From Ww85 sp963745765 (lineage in GTDB: Bacteria; Desulfobacterota; Desulfobulbia; Desulfobulbales; Desulfocapsaceae), in assembly GCA_963745765.1 (NCBI GenBank), contig CAVUYQ010000015.1, positions 310,001-374,000 on the forward strand: a DNA stretch of 64,000 bases. Direction: 5' to 3'. The notes beneath the pieces were generated by a model. That model was not told where the DNA came from. It did no database searches and saw nothing but the letters and a program-made list of their open reading frames with translations. Position numbers and translations under genes: made by a program. This document shows, piece by piece, positions 44,724 to 53,310 of the stretch (positions are counted from its first letter, which is position 1; every line of letters starts with the position of its first letter).

Positions 44724-45134
44724 ATCAGGAACCTTAATCATGGTAGGCTGGATTTCATCCTTTCGGCATATACTGCCATAAAAATGAATTTACACCAATC
44801 GCTAAATTCATCATACCAATTATTCCAGAGGAAGTAACTAATATATGCAGGTCGAAACGTTGATGGTTAGCAAAATGCACACTGAATGTCTGTGCCGGAT
44901 CGTGTTAGGTATTTATTAGTATAATTATTACAAATACATAAAATTTTTATTTAGAAAAGAAAGCTGGATCGGCGCGTTAATGGAAAAAACGATCAACAGC
45001 CGACAAAGATGATATGTATTGACAATTTTAGAGGTTTTAAATAGTGTCAATTTTGACTGGTTTGGGAAACAGTCATCCTGTCCGGGGTGTTAAGCCCGGG
45101 CTACAATTTCTAAAACCTTACAGGAGGACATCTG
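44724..45134. promoter_or_regulatory. Divergent GntR-TTT promoter region
   Basis: AT-rich and without genes. TTGACA at 45019-45024 with TAGTGT 17 bases later is a candidate promoter for tctC. The same TTGACA also forms an inverted pair with TGTCAA at 45045-45050, which could be the GntR operator. The leader carries ACCTTACAGGAGGACATCTG as ribosome site for tctC. Confidence 0.45.
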
Positions 45135-46115
45135 ATGATCAAATTGGCAAAACTTGCAGCAGTTGGTATTTTTTTTCTTGGCGCCTTTGTCATGCCGGCT
45201 CTCGCAGCTGATTACCCGACTGAGGACATTCGTATGATTGTTCCCTGGGGAGCAGGGGGCGGCACCGATGGTATCGTACGGAAACTGAGTACTATCGCTG
45301 AAAAGAAAATAGGTCGATCAATTTATGTTGAAAACATTGAAGGCGGTATCAGCGCCACGGGCATTCTCCAGGTCATGAAGGCACAGCCGAATGGATATAC
45401 CCTGGGGGCATTGACGTACGACAGTATCATCACCGTGCCATGGCAGGGGCTTCTGCCAAGCTATAAACTGGAAAAACTGAAGCTTATAGCTCGGGTAACC
45501 AGCGAACCGGATGCGCTTATGGCCTCTACGAAATCGCCCTACAAGACAATTTCCGATCTGATCGAGGCAGCAAAGAAAAATCCGGGTAAAATTAAAGTTG
45601 GTATCCAGAATACCGGTTCACGTGTGCATCTGGCCATGCTGCAGTTCCAAAGCCTGACCGGAACAACCTTCAACCTGATCAGTTATCCGGGCGGTGCAGC
45701 GCCTCAGAAAGAAGCCATTCTCTCGGGTGAAGTAGATGTGGTTGTTACAAGCATGGGTGATTTTTCTTCTTTATTTGAATCCGGTGATGTCCGCGGTCTT
45801 ATTGAATTTTCCGACAAACGGAATCCGACATTCCCCGAGGTTCCAACGGCTAAAGAGAGTGGTATAGATCTGCAAATCGGCAGTTTCATCGTGCTGGCAG
45901 CACCAGCAGGGACTCCCGATCCTGTAATCGCCAAAATTGAAGCAGCCTACAAAGGTGCACTTGAAAGTGATGAATTCCAGACCTGGGTGTCCAAGATAGG
46001 TGTTTCACCAAACTGGCTGGGTTCAAAAGACGTAACAAACTGGGCAATGGAAACGCAAAAAACATTGTTTGGACAGATGAAAGAACTTGTCAAGCAGGGC
46101 ATTCTCAAGAAATAA
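45135..46115 (+). CDS. TTT-family substrate-binding protein TctC
   Basis: 326 residues with a signal peptide (VGIFFLGAFVMPALAADYP, cleavage after ALA). The mature protein has the Bug/TctC pattern: DIRMIVPWGAGGGTDGIVRK, TGILQVMKAQPNGYTLGAL, IKVGIQNTGSRVHLAMLQFQ and the ligand loop NLISYPGGAAPQKEAILSGE. It captures a carboxylate in the periplasm; D-glucarate or a related acid is inferred from the neighbouring aldolase and dehydratase. First gene of the operon tctC-tctB-tctA-aldolase-TPP enzyme. Confidence 0.9.
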   Translation: MIKLAKLAAVGIFFLGAFVMPALAADYPTEDIRMIVPWGAGGGTDGIVRKLSTIAEKKIGRSIYVENIEGGISATGILQVMKAQPNGYTLGALTYDSIITVPWQGLLPSYKLEKLKLIARVTSEPDALMASTKSPYKTISDLIEAAKKNPGKIKVGIQNTGSRVHLAMLQFQSLTGTTFNLISYPGGAAPQKEAILSGEVDVVVTSMGDFSSLFESGDVRGLIEFSDKRNPTFPEVPTAKESGIDLQIGSFIVLAAPAGTPDPVIAKIEAAYKGALESDEFQTWVSKIGVSPNWLGSKDVTNWAMETQKTLFGQMKELVKQGILKK

Positions 46116-46147
46116 AGCCTCTGCGCCCGTCATTCATTATTTTATCC

Positions 46148-46193
46148 ATCAGGCGGGGTCGGGCGGAACTTGCGCTTCCCGACCCCGCCTGAT
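46148..46193 (+). promoter_or_regulatory. Hairpin after the receptor gene tctC
   Basis: ATCAGGCGGGGTCGGG (46148-46163) and CCCGACCCCGCCTGAT (46178-46193) are a 16-base perfect stem with a 14-base loop, followed by AAAAGAT. It probably acts as a partial terminator or RNA stabiliser that raises receptor level over the membrane subunits, as at 25524-25560. Confidence 0.7.
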
Positions 46194-46276
46194 AAAAGAT
46201 GAGCCTGGTAACCTCCTGGCAGGCTCTTGACATTTCATGATCAGGCAACCTTTTATAGAAAGGGAGATCGTTGAGG

Positions 46277-46750
46277 ATGATGTCAAAATTCACACGCTAC
46301 AAGGATAGCCGACTGATTTTTCCAGTTGTGCTGTTTCTGCTCACCACCATTTATCTGATTTCCGCGTTTCAGATAAGGCCGCAGGTAGATGAAGGTCTGG
46401 TCGGTCCAGCCTTCATACCCGTTCTCGCGTCACTTTTTATGTATGTTGCGCTCGGATTTGTTGCGCGGACAATCTTGCGGGATAAGGAGAAAGAGCAGGA
46501 AGATGAGTCCTCGTTCTGGCTGTTAGGGCAGATGGTCTTTGCAACGGCGATCTATATTTTCCTGTTCAAGGTTCTCGGCTACGCCATCATGACCTTCATA
46601 TATGTGTATACGTTGTTCTATATCTTCGATCTCAAAGAGAATAGCCAGATTAAACGTATCATGTATTCGGCGGTCATTACCGGTGTTTTCTACGTCCTCT
46701 ACTCGGTTATCTTCCAGGTCAGGCTGCCAGTGATCCAGGGGGTTTTGTAA
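46277..46750 (+). CDS. TTT-family small membrane subunit TctB
   Basis: 157 residues with four hydrophobic segments: LIFPVVLFLLTTIYLISAFQ, VGPAFIPVLASLFMYVALGF (with the VGPAFIP motif common in TctB), LGQMVFATAIYIFLF and MYSAVITGVFYVLYSVIF. GGGAG lies ten bases before the ATG at 46277; the next ATG at 46280 is also possible. The stop overlaps the ATG of tctA (TAATG). Confidence 0.85.
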   Translation: MMSKFTRYKDSRLIFPVVLFLLTTIYLISAFQIRPQVDEGLVGPAFIPVLASLFMYVALGFVARTILRDKEKEQEDESSFWLLGQMVFATAIYIFLFKVLGYAIMTFIYVYTLFYIFDLKENSQIKRIMYSAVITGVFYVLYSVIFQVRLPVIQGVL

Positions 46751-48264
46751 TGGATTTCATTGTCAATATTCTGCAGGGGTTTGTTGCACTGACTGACCCG
46801 GCTATAGCTGGGTTTATGGTTGTAGGGTTTTTCATCGGCACTTTTTTCGGTGCGGTACCAGGTCTGACAGCTGTTCTGGCGATTGCTCTGCTGCTGCCGA
46901 TAACGTATAGTCTTGATGTTGTTCCCGCGCTGGTGATGTGCGCTGCGATTTTCATGTCCGGCATGTATGCCGGCAGCATTACCGCCACAACGATCAATAT
47001 TCCCGGTGCGCCGTCTTCGCTCATGACTTCTATCGAGGGCTACGCGTTGATGCGCAAAGGTCAGGGTGCAAATGCCCTGGGCCATGCTGCACTCGGCTCA
47101 ATGATAGGCGGTGTGATCGGTGCCATTTTGCTTATCTGCCTGACCCCGGTCGCCGCCAAACTGGCTCTGTTGATACAAACACCCGGCAAATTCTCGCTGA
47201 TCCTCTTTGCCCTGATTGTTATCGTCATCTCGCAGCGGGACGCAATAGCCAAGGGAAGCGTAACGACCTTGCTGGGAATAATGATTGCAACCATCGGTAT
47301 TGATATCATGCAGCCGATTGCCCGATTCGATTTTGGCATTGAGACACTGGTTGAGGGTATTGACATGATGCCGCTCATCATTGGCACTTTCGCCATCAGC
47401 GAAATTCTCATCCAATTGGAAAAGAACCGCAGCGGGATGACCATTAGTGCAAATATAGAAGATATCCCTGTCATTAAGCGTCATGATTTTCTGCCGCGAT
47501 GGTCTGAAATCAGGGAGATTGGTGTCTGGACCTATTTTAAAAGTTCAATGATCGGGTATTTTATCGGTATTCTACCTGGTGCTGGTGGCTCAGTCGCTGC
47601 TTTCGTTTCCTATGCCGAGGCTATGCGGAATTCGAAACATCCCGAGGAGTATGGTCATGGAAGCCGTGAGGGTATCGCAGCAGCTGAATCCGCAAATAAT
47701 TCGATGTGCGGTGGTGCTTTTGTGCCCATGCTGATGTTCGGAATTCCCGGTGATCCCACCACGGCAATCGTTCTCGGCGTCCTCATCATTAACGGTTTAC
47801 AGCCGGGTCCACGCTTACTTGAAACACAACTCCACCTGATTGCACCGATGTTTGCGTCTCTGTTTGTGAGTGCGCTGATCCTGATTCCACTAACACTGTA
47901 TGTGCTCGGGCCGTATTTTCTAAAGATTGTTTCAATCAGAAAAGCGTTTTTATATCCCTGTATTGCTGTTGTCGCTCTGGTAGGCAGTTATGTTGCCACT
48001 TACTCGATCTTCCAGATGATCCTCGCTCTGGGGTTTGGAATTCTTGCATTTTTTCTCCGGAAACAGAATTATCCGACGGTTCCCCTGCTGCTGGGTTTCA
48101 TTCTTGGTCCGGATCTGGAACAATATTTGCGCCGGACCCTGGCCTTGAGTGACAATAATCCGTTGACTTTTTTCACCAGTCCCGACAGCCTGTTCTTTCT
48201 CATGTTGACCGCTGTTTTCTTCTACTTTATGGTAATCCGCCGGCCGAAAGGTGTAATCAAATGA
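46750..48264 (+). CDS. TTT-family large membrane subunit TctA
   Basis: 504 residues, about 12 membrane segments. Two conserved repeats are visible: FIGTFFGAVPGLTAVLAIAL early and YFIGILPGAGGSVAAFVSYA near the middle, and the signature MCGGAFVPMLMFGIPGDPTT. It forms the channel that couples solute uptake to ion gradients with TctB and the TctC receptor. Intact. The stop overlaps the start of the downstream aldolase (ATGA), which ties uptake to cleavage. Confidence 0.93.
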   Translation: MDFIVNILQGFVALTDPAIAGFMVVGFFIGTFFGAVPGLTAVLAIALLLPITYSLDVVPALVMCAAIFMSGMYAGSITATTINIPGAPSSLMTSIEGYALMRKGQGANALGHAALGSMIGGVIGAILLICLTPVAAKLALLIQTPGKFSLILFALIVIVISQRDAIAKGSVTTLLGIMIATIGIDIMQPIARFDFGIETLVEGIDMMPLIIGTFAISEILIQLEKNRSGMTISANIEDIPVIKRHDFLPRWSEIREIGVWTYFKSSMIGYFIGILPGAGGSVAAFVSYAEAMRNSKHPEEYGHGSREGIAAAESANNSMCGGAFVPMLMFGIPGDPTTAIVLGVLIINGLQPGPRLLETQLHLIAPMFASLFVSALILIPLTLYVLGPYFLKIVSIRKAFLYPCIAVVALVGSYVATYSIFQMILALGFGILAFFLRKQNYPTVPLLLGFILGPDLEQYLRRTLALSDNNPLTFFTSPDSLFFLMLTAVFFYFMVIRRPKGVIK

Positions 48265-49046
48265 ACATCCCTAATAGTGAAATTGTCTTTGCCAACCGGT
48301 TCAAGGAGCGACTGGCAGCGGGCGAACTGCAGATAGGCTTATGGAGCAGCCTTGCCAGCAATATCGTCACCGAGATTCTCTCCTATGCCGGTTTTGACTG
48401 GATCCTTATCGACACGGAGCACGCACCAAACGACATCACGACCCTCGTTACCCAGCTGCAGGCAATGAAGGGCAGCGATAGCACACCACTGGTACGGCCG
48501 GTCTGGAACGATCCTATAGCGATCAAGCGCTTGCTGGACATCGGCTTCCACAACTTCATCGTGCCATTTGTACAGAACGCCGAGGAGGCTCGAAGCGCGG
48601 TGCGGGCAGTACGCTACCCGCCCAGAGGCCTGCGCGGTGTTTCAGTCGGCGCCCGCGGCAGCTGTTATGGCTACACGAAGGATTACTGGCATAAGATCGA
48701 CGATGTAATCGGCCTGGTCGTCCAGGTGGAAACACTGGAGGCGGTTGACAATATAGGGCCTATCTTCGAGGTGGACGGCATCGACGGCATCTTTGTTGGG
48801 CCGAGCGATCTCGCGGCAAGCATGGGACATCTGGCCGACTCCGGTCATGACGATGCGCAGCGAAAGTTCAGGGAAATCGCGAAATTCTGTCGCTCCATCG
48901 GTGCACCGGCTGGTATACTAGCCGGCAGTGAGCCGGAGGCGCGTACCTATATAGACATGGGATTTACCTTCGTCGGCGTCGGTTCCGATACCGGTCTGTT
49001 GAAGAAGACAAGCCGGGAACTGGCGCAGTCATTTAAGACAAAGTAA
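48261..49046 (+). CDS. garL: HpcH/HpaI aldolase, paralogue of the copy at 42936
   Basis: 261 residues. Nearly every motif is shared with copy 1: IGLWSSLASNIVTEILSYAG, DTEHAPNDITTL, ARGSCYGYTKDYWHKIDDVI, VQVETLEAVDNIGPI and IFVGPSDLAASMGHLADS. Differences cluster in the N-terminal residues and around residues 190-205. The duplication is recent enough for DNA similarity to be obvious, yet codons have diverged. It may serve the substrate brought by the coupled TTT importer. Exact substrate specificity is inferred, not shown. Confidence 0.85.
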   Translation: MNIPNSEIVFANRFKERLAAGELQIGLWSSLASNIVTEILSYAGFDWILIDTEHAPNDITTLVTQLQAMKGSDSTPLVRPVWNDPIAIKRLLDIGFHNFIVPFVQNAEEARSAVRAVRYPPRGLRGVSVGARGSCYGYTKDYWHKIDDVIGLVVQVETLEAVDNIGPIFEVDGIDGIFVGPSDLAASMGHLADSGHDDAQRKFREIAKFCRSIGAPAGILAGSEPEARTYIDMGFTFVGVGSDTGLLKKTSRELAQSFKTK

Positions 49047-49069
49047 AGAAGAGGAGCGGAGAGGGAGAG

Positions 49070-50749
49070 ATGAACAGCGGTGGCACGATGCGAACAGGGG
49101 GGCAGCTCGTTGTAGACAGCCTGCGGGCGAACGGTGTGGAAAGGGCCTTTTGTGTCCCGGGGGAAAGTTTTCTGGCCGTTCTTGACGCCCTCTACGATGT
49201 CCCGGAGATTGACCTTATTGTTTGCCGTAACGAAGGCGGTGCTGCGATGATGGCGGATGCTCACGGCAAACTGACCGGACGCCCCGGTATCTGTTTTGTT
49301 ACCCGCGGCCCCGGTGCCACCAATGCCAGCGGCGGCATCCATATCGCCTTTCAGGATTCGACCCCGGTCATCCTCTTCATCGGTCAGGTCGGGCGGAGCA
49401 TGATTGACCGGGAAGCCTTTCAGGAAATGGATTACCGGCGCATGTACGGGCAGATGGCAAAATGGGTTGCCCAGATTGACAGCGCCGAGCGTGTCCCTGA
49501 ATATATCAGCCATGCCTTTCATGTTGCCATGTCGGGACGCCCGGGCCCGGTCGTTCTGGCCCTGCCGGAAGATATGCTGCGGGAGACGGCTGTCGCAACT
49601 CCGCTCGAACCGGCCCACGCTCTCGAGGCCCATCCGGGTGCAGGGGATATGGCGCGTCTCAAGGGGCTACTTGCAAAGGCGGATCAACCATTGTTGATGC
49701 TGGGTGGCAGCGGCTGGGATGCACAATCCTGCAAGAATATAAAGGTGTTTGCTGAAAACAATTGCCTGCCTGTCTGTGTTTCCTTCCGCTGTCAGGACAC
49801 CTTTGATAATGCTCACCCCAACTACATTGGTGATTTGGGCATGGGGGTGAACCCGAAACTTGTTGAGAAGGTGCGTGCCACAGACCTGCTGATAGTGGCC
49901 GGCCCACGACTTGGAGAAATAACGACCGGCGGCTACAGCCTGCTGTCTATTCCCGAGCCAAAGCAGACGCTCGTCCACATTCATTCAGGGGCGGAGGAAC
50001 TGGGTCGGGTTTACCGGGCCGCGCTGGCCATCAATTCCGGGATGAAGGCGTTTGCCGATGCCGCCGCCGCCCTTGGTTCGGTCAGGAAGGGAGGCGAATC
50101 CGCTGTAGAACAAGGCCATAAAAACTATCTGGCGTGGTCTGAACCCCCGGCCATTCCGGGTGACCTGCAGTATGGCGAGCTGCTGAAGTGGCTTCGTGAA
50201 TCTATTCCCGCCGACTCGATTATCTGCAACGGAGCCGGGAACTATACTTCATGGGTGCACCGGTTTTACCGCTATCGCCAGCGGGGAAATCAGCTGGCAC
50301 CAACCAGTGGCTCGATGGGCTACGGCACGCCGGCAGCCGTAGCGGCAAAACGGATGTATCCGGAACGCACCGTTATCGCTTTTGCCGGAGATGGCTGCTT
50401 CCTGATGAACGGACAGGAGTTGTCCACCGCCGTCCAGTATGGCATCAATATCATCATCATTGTCGTCAATAACGGTATGTATGGAACCGTCCGCATGCAC
50501 CAGGAACGCAAATATCCGGGCCGGATTTCAGGAACCAACCTTGGCAGCACGGATTTTGCGGCTCTCGCCGGCGCCTATGGCGCACGCGGTGAGGTTGTCA
50601 CGAAAACAGAGGAATTTGCCTCAGCCTTTGAGCGCGCTCAAAAAGCCGGCAGACCGGCGCTCATTGAGCTGCGGCTGGACCCGGAGGCCATTACGCCGTC
50701 TGCCACGCTGTCCGGGATACGGCAGGCGGCACAATCGCCAAAACCGTGA
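49070..50749 (+). CDS. Thiamine-diphosphate enzyme of the acetolactate synthase/carboligase family
   Basis: 559 residues with three domains: Pyr (AFCVPGESFLAVLDAL, catalytic Glu in CRNEGGAAMMADAHGK), central (LMLGGSGWDAQSCKNI) and PP (AFAGDGCFLMNGQELSTAVQ with the later VVNNGMYGTV that binds ThDP-magnesium). It resembles IlvB, glyoxylate carboligase and benzoylformate decarboxylase; no FAD call is possible. Downstream of an aldolase yielding a semialdehyde and pyruvate, it could join or decarboxylate such 2-oxo products. GAGGAGCGGAGAGGGAG precedes the ATG. Confidence 0.87.
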   Translation: MNSGGTMRTGGQLVVDSLRANGVERAFCVPGESFLAVLDALYDVPEIDLIVCRNEGGAAMMADAHGKLTGRPGICFVTRGPGATNASGGIHIAFQDSTPVILFIGQVGRSMIDREAFQEMDYRRMYGQMAKWVAQIDSAERVPEYISHAFHVAMSGRPGPVVLALPEDMLRETAVATPLEPAHALEAHPGAGDMARLKGLLAKADQPLLMLGGSGWDAQSCKNIKVFAENNCLPVCVSFRCQDTFDNAHPNYIGDLGMGVNPKLVEKVRATDLLIVAGPRLGEITTGGYSLLSIPEPKQTLVHIHSGAEELGRVYRAALAINSGMKAFADAAAALGSVRKGGESAVEQGHKNYLAWSEPPAIPGDLQYGELLKWLRESIPADSIICNGAGNYTSWVHRFYRYRQRGNQLAPTSGSMGYGTPAAVAAKRMYPERTVIAFAGDGCFLMNGQELSTAVQYGINIIIIVVNNGMYGTVRMHQERKYPGRISGTNLGSTDFAALAGAYGARGEVVTKTEEFASAFERAQKAGRPALIELRLDPEAITPSATLSGIRQAAQSPKP

Positions 50750-50846
50750 GGATAGAATCAGCCTGTCTGTTTTCTTTCTGGTATGACAGGATATTAAGCG
50801 GCAGGAGAAGAACAGACGATATGTTCGTGAGCAAAAAGGAGGAGAT

Positions 50847-51917
50847 ATGCATCGTGTCATGATACGCCCGGCATCCTACGACAATTGCCGTGATGCCGTT
50901 GATAAGGCCTTTGAAACCTTTCCACAGGAAATAGCCGGCAAAAAGGTTTTGATTAAACCCAATGTGCTCAGGGCATCCACGGCGGAAGATCATATTGTCA
51001 CGCATCCGGCCGTGCTGCGGGCTGTTGTCGAAAAAGTCGAGGGGCTGTCCCCGGCGCAAATCGTGGTGGGTGATAATCCCGGAATCTTCAGTTATGGCGA
51101 CAACGAGAAAAGCTTTGAGAAAACCGGTTTGATGGCTGCGGCAAAAGGTTATTACCGGAACCTTGGCAACGCACCCCGGAATATCCCCTTTAATCCCGAG
51201 TATCAGCCTAATGTCGGTGTTTCCTCTGAAATCCTGGATGCCGATATTGTTATCAGCCTGCCCAAGTTTAAAACCCATGGCCTTACCGTTATGACCGGCG
51301 CCATTAAAAACAGTTACGGCATCCTGCCGGGCGCCCAGAAAGCACGACTGCACCAGCTTGCCGGTTCGCCGGCCCGTTTCCATGATGTAATCGTAGAGGT
51401 ATTCCGCCTGCGTATCCCGGATCTTTTCATCATGGATGCTGTGGTGGGTATGGAAGGCAGTGGTCCGGCCTCATCCGAATTCCGTGATATCGGCCTTATT
51501 CTGGCTGCTGATAATGGCGTGGCGCTGGATGCCGTTGTCGCGAGGATGATGGGTGTTGAGCCTGCTTCGCTTCGTTTCCTGCAGAAAGCCAAAGCCATGG
51601 GGCTTGGGGATTTTGATGCCCGAATGATAAAAATTGACGGGGAAATGCGAATCCTGCCCGAATTCAAGCTGCCGCCGCCCCTTGATGCTAAAGCCGTTTC
51701 CGGTAACCCGGCGAACCTTGAATTGCTGCGAAGCAGAACGTTGCTCAGACCGCAGGCCGATCCGGAACTGTGCACAGCCTGCGGTGCCTGTATCGAGCAT
51801 TGCCCGGTTGCCGCCCTTTCCATGGGAGATAATATACCGCTGGTCGATGCTGATGTCTGCATCACCTGCTTCTGCTGCCAGGAGATCTGTCCTGAAAAGG
51901 CGATGACATTGAAGTAA
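50847..51917 (+). CDS. DUF362 protein with two 4Fe-4S clusters
   Basis: 356 residues. The DUF362 part includes KVLIKPNVLRASTAEDHIVT, VGDNPGIFSYGDNEKSFEKT, LPKFKTHGLTVMTGAIKNSY and FIMDAVVGMEGSGPASSEFR. The C-terminus is a ferredoxin domain, CTACGACIEHCP and CITCFCCQEICP, with eight cysteines for two clusters. DUF362 proteins are proposed to be redox proteins of unknown substrate. AAAAAGGAGGAGAT sets the start. It lies 98 bases after the TPP enzyme on the same strand, so it may supply electrons to that pathway. Confidence 0.87.
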   Translation: MHRVMIRPASYDNCRDAVDKAFETFPQEIAGKKVLIKPNVLRASTAEDHIVTHPAVLRAVVEKVEGLSPAQIVVGDNPGIFSYGDNEKSFEKTGLMAAAKGYYRNLGNAPRNIPFNPEYQPNVGVSSEILDADIVISLPKFKTHGLTVMTGAIKNSYGILPGAQKARLHQLAGSPARFHDVIVEVFRLRIPDLFIMDAVVGMEGSGPASSEFRDIGLILAADNGVALDAVVARMMGVEPASLRFLQKAKAMGLGDFDARMIKIDGEMRILPEFKLPPPLDAKAVSGNPANLELLRSRTLLRPQADPELCTACGACIEHCPVAALSMGDNIPLVDADVCITCFCCQEICPEKAMTLK

Positions 51918-52035
51918 GTTTTCATCGTACATAGGTGAAGGATGCACACCGATGTAGATTCTCTTCGATATATTTATTCTTTTGTCAGCGGACAGGGGAA
52001 TGAAAATGGTTGTATTAGGCCTTAGCAGGCTCTTC

Positions 52036-52800
52036 TTACACTGTTGCCAGGAGGACATCGGATGCTTTAATGATCGCCGACATTTTTTTGCCGACGACGA
52101 GTCACAACCGTTTTACGCTGGCTGAGATGATAATCGATGTAACGGTGCTGGCCCCTGGCAGATCGATGGTGATTTCGTCATTGACTGCACCCACCACTAT
52201 ATTACTGATGGTACCGGTAAGGATATTGCGTGCCGATAGAGCCTCCGGATCTATTTCGCTGCCGAGAAACACGTTGGAAGCTTTAACGATAGCCATAACA
52301 GCCTTGCCCACGACAAGTCCCAGTCGCTTGACCGAGTTTTCGGTAATCACCGAACTGACCGTATCACCTCCTTTAAGTTGAAGAGTAACCACACTGTTTA
52401 TTACTCCCTTATCAATGTTCTTGACTTATCCGAGCCAGACATTTCGGGCGCTTAGCTTCATTTCAATCCTCCTCAGCGTTTTCAGGGTTTGCAAAGCTCC
52501 ATTGGGATCATCGGTAAAAAACTGCATGAACTGGGAAAACTCTTTTTGCAGGGCATCTACCTGTCTCAGCAGCTTTTTTCCTTCCTCTGTCAAGACCGAT
52601 CCACCGCCGCCGCTTCCTCCGGTTCGCTTTTTCATCAAGGGATAGGGGAGCAGGTTATTAATCTGTTCCAGCTTATGCCAGGCAGATTTGTATTGGATGC
52701 CTAGCGATTGGGCGGCACTGTTGATTGAACCCGTCCGTTCAATTGCCTGCAGCAGTAAAATTGCCGGCTTGTCGGCAGACCAAATGTAAGAAATTATAAT
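52036..52800 (-). pseudogene. modE: Molybdate regulator ModE with two stop codons
   Basis: The N-terminal winged helix gives LLLQAIERTGSINSAAQSLG and KSAWHKLEQINNLLP, with the family TGGSGGGGSVLTEEGKKLLR. MKLSARNVWLG then meets TAA (52426-52428), after which the frame continues VKNIDKGVINSVVTLQLKGG and a second TOBE/Mop domain, ARNILTGTISNIVVGAVNDE. A TGA (52102-52104) stands where a glycine is expected before LVVGKKMSAIIKASDVLL. ModE senses molybdate and controls its uptake and molybdoenzymes. The true start is unclear because the 5' end is rearranged. Decayed. Confidence 0.78.
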
Positions 52801-52879
52801 ATAACAGACAAAACATATTGGATAACATTTTGTATATATATCATATATTCGACAATCATCAGGATGAGCGCAAGAACCC

Positions 52880-53310
52880 AGCATATACCTAACCATCATT
52901 TTTAGCTGGTGTGCTATTCTGGCTGAGTATTCGAACCGGATACGGGGAGACCGGAAAAAGGCATCGCAGTTGCGGGAGGAGCAGTGGAAAGTTGCCAAGA
53001 GCGAGGTGCTGCTGAGCGACAACTATCGACAAAAAACCATACCACCGTTGATGGCTCCCAAACACCGGGAGCTATCGCCCAGGATCAGGCACGCGCTTAA
53101 AAAAGTAATTGATTGCCAAACTGATAATACACGCCATCAAACGGATTCAGCCAGACGCATAATTCGCGCTCCTGATCCTGGGCGTTATAGCACGAGTGGT
53201 TCAGAAAAGTAGGGGGAGTTGACCCTCTTGTCTGTCCGCAGTGCCAGGGGGAAATGCGGAGAATCAGTTTTATCTGTAATAAAGCGATTATCTATCACTA
53301 TCACCGTGCA
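52880..53310 (+). pseudogene. IS91-type transposase C-terminal debris
   Basis: YSNRIRGDRKKASQLREEQW and LLSDNYRQKTIPPLM resemble the end region of IS91/IS801-family (Y2) transposases, and about 200 bases later GVDPLVCPQCQGEMRRISFI matches their closing zinc-ribbon-like segment. The two parts are separated by the 116-bp miniature element at 53073-53188 and by a frame change. No catalytic part is present. The debris runs up to the end of the convergent SNF2 gene. Confidence 0.55.
53073..53188. repeat. 116-bp miniature inverted-repeat element
   Basis: TATCGCCCAGGATCAGG (53073-53089) pairs with CCTGATCCTGGGCGTTA (53171-53187) with one mismatch, and the similarity extends inward through CGCGC/GCGC. 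The centre has no coding capacity. It separates two parts of an IS91-type transposase relic. Confidence 0.65.

Noticed and set aside
52102..52104. TGA in modE as a possible second selenocysteine codon
   Set aside because: The position corresponds to a glycine in the TOBE repeat (KRL-G-LVVGK in the paralogous first repeat), no hairpin follows at SECIS distance, and the gene has another stop (TAA) upstream.
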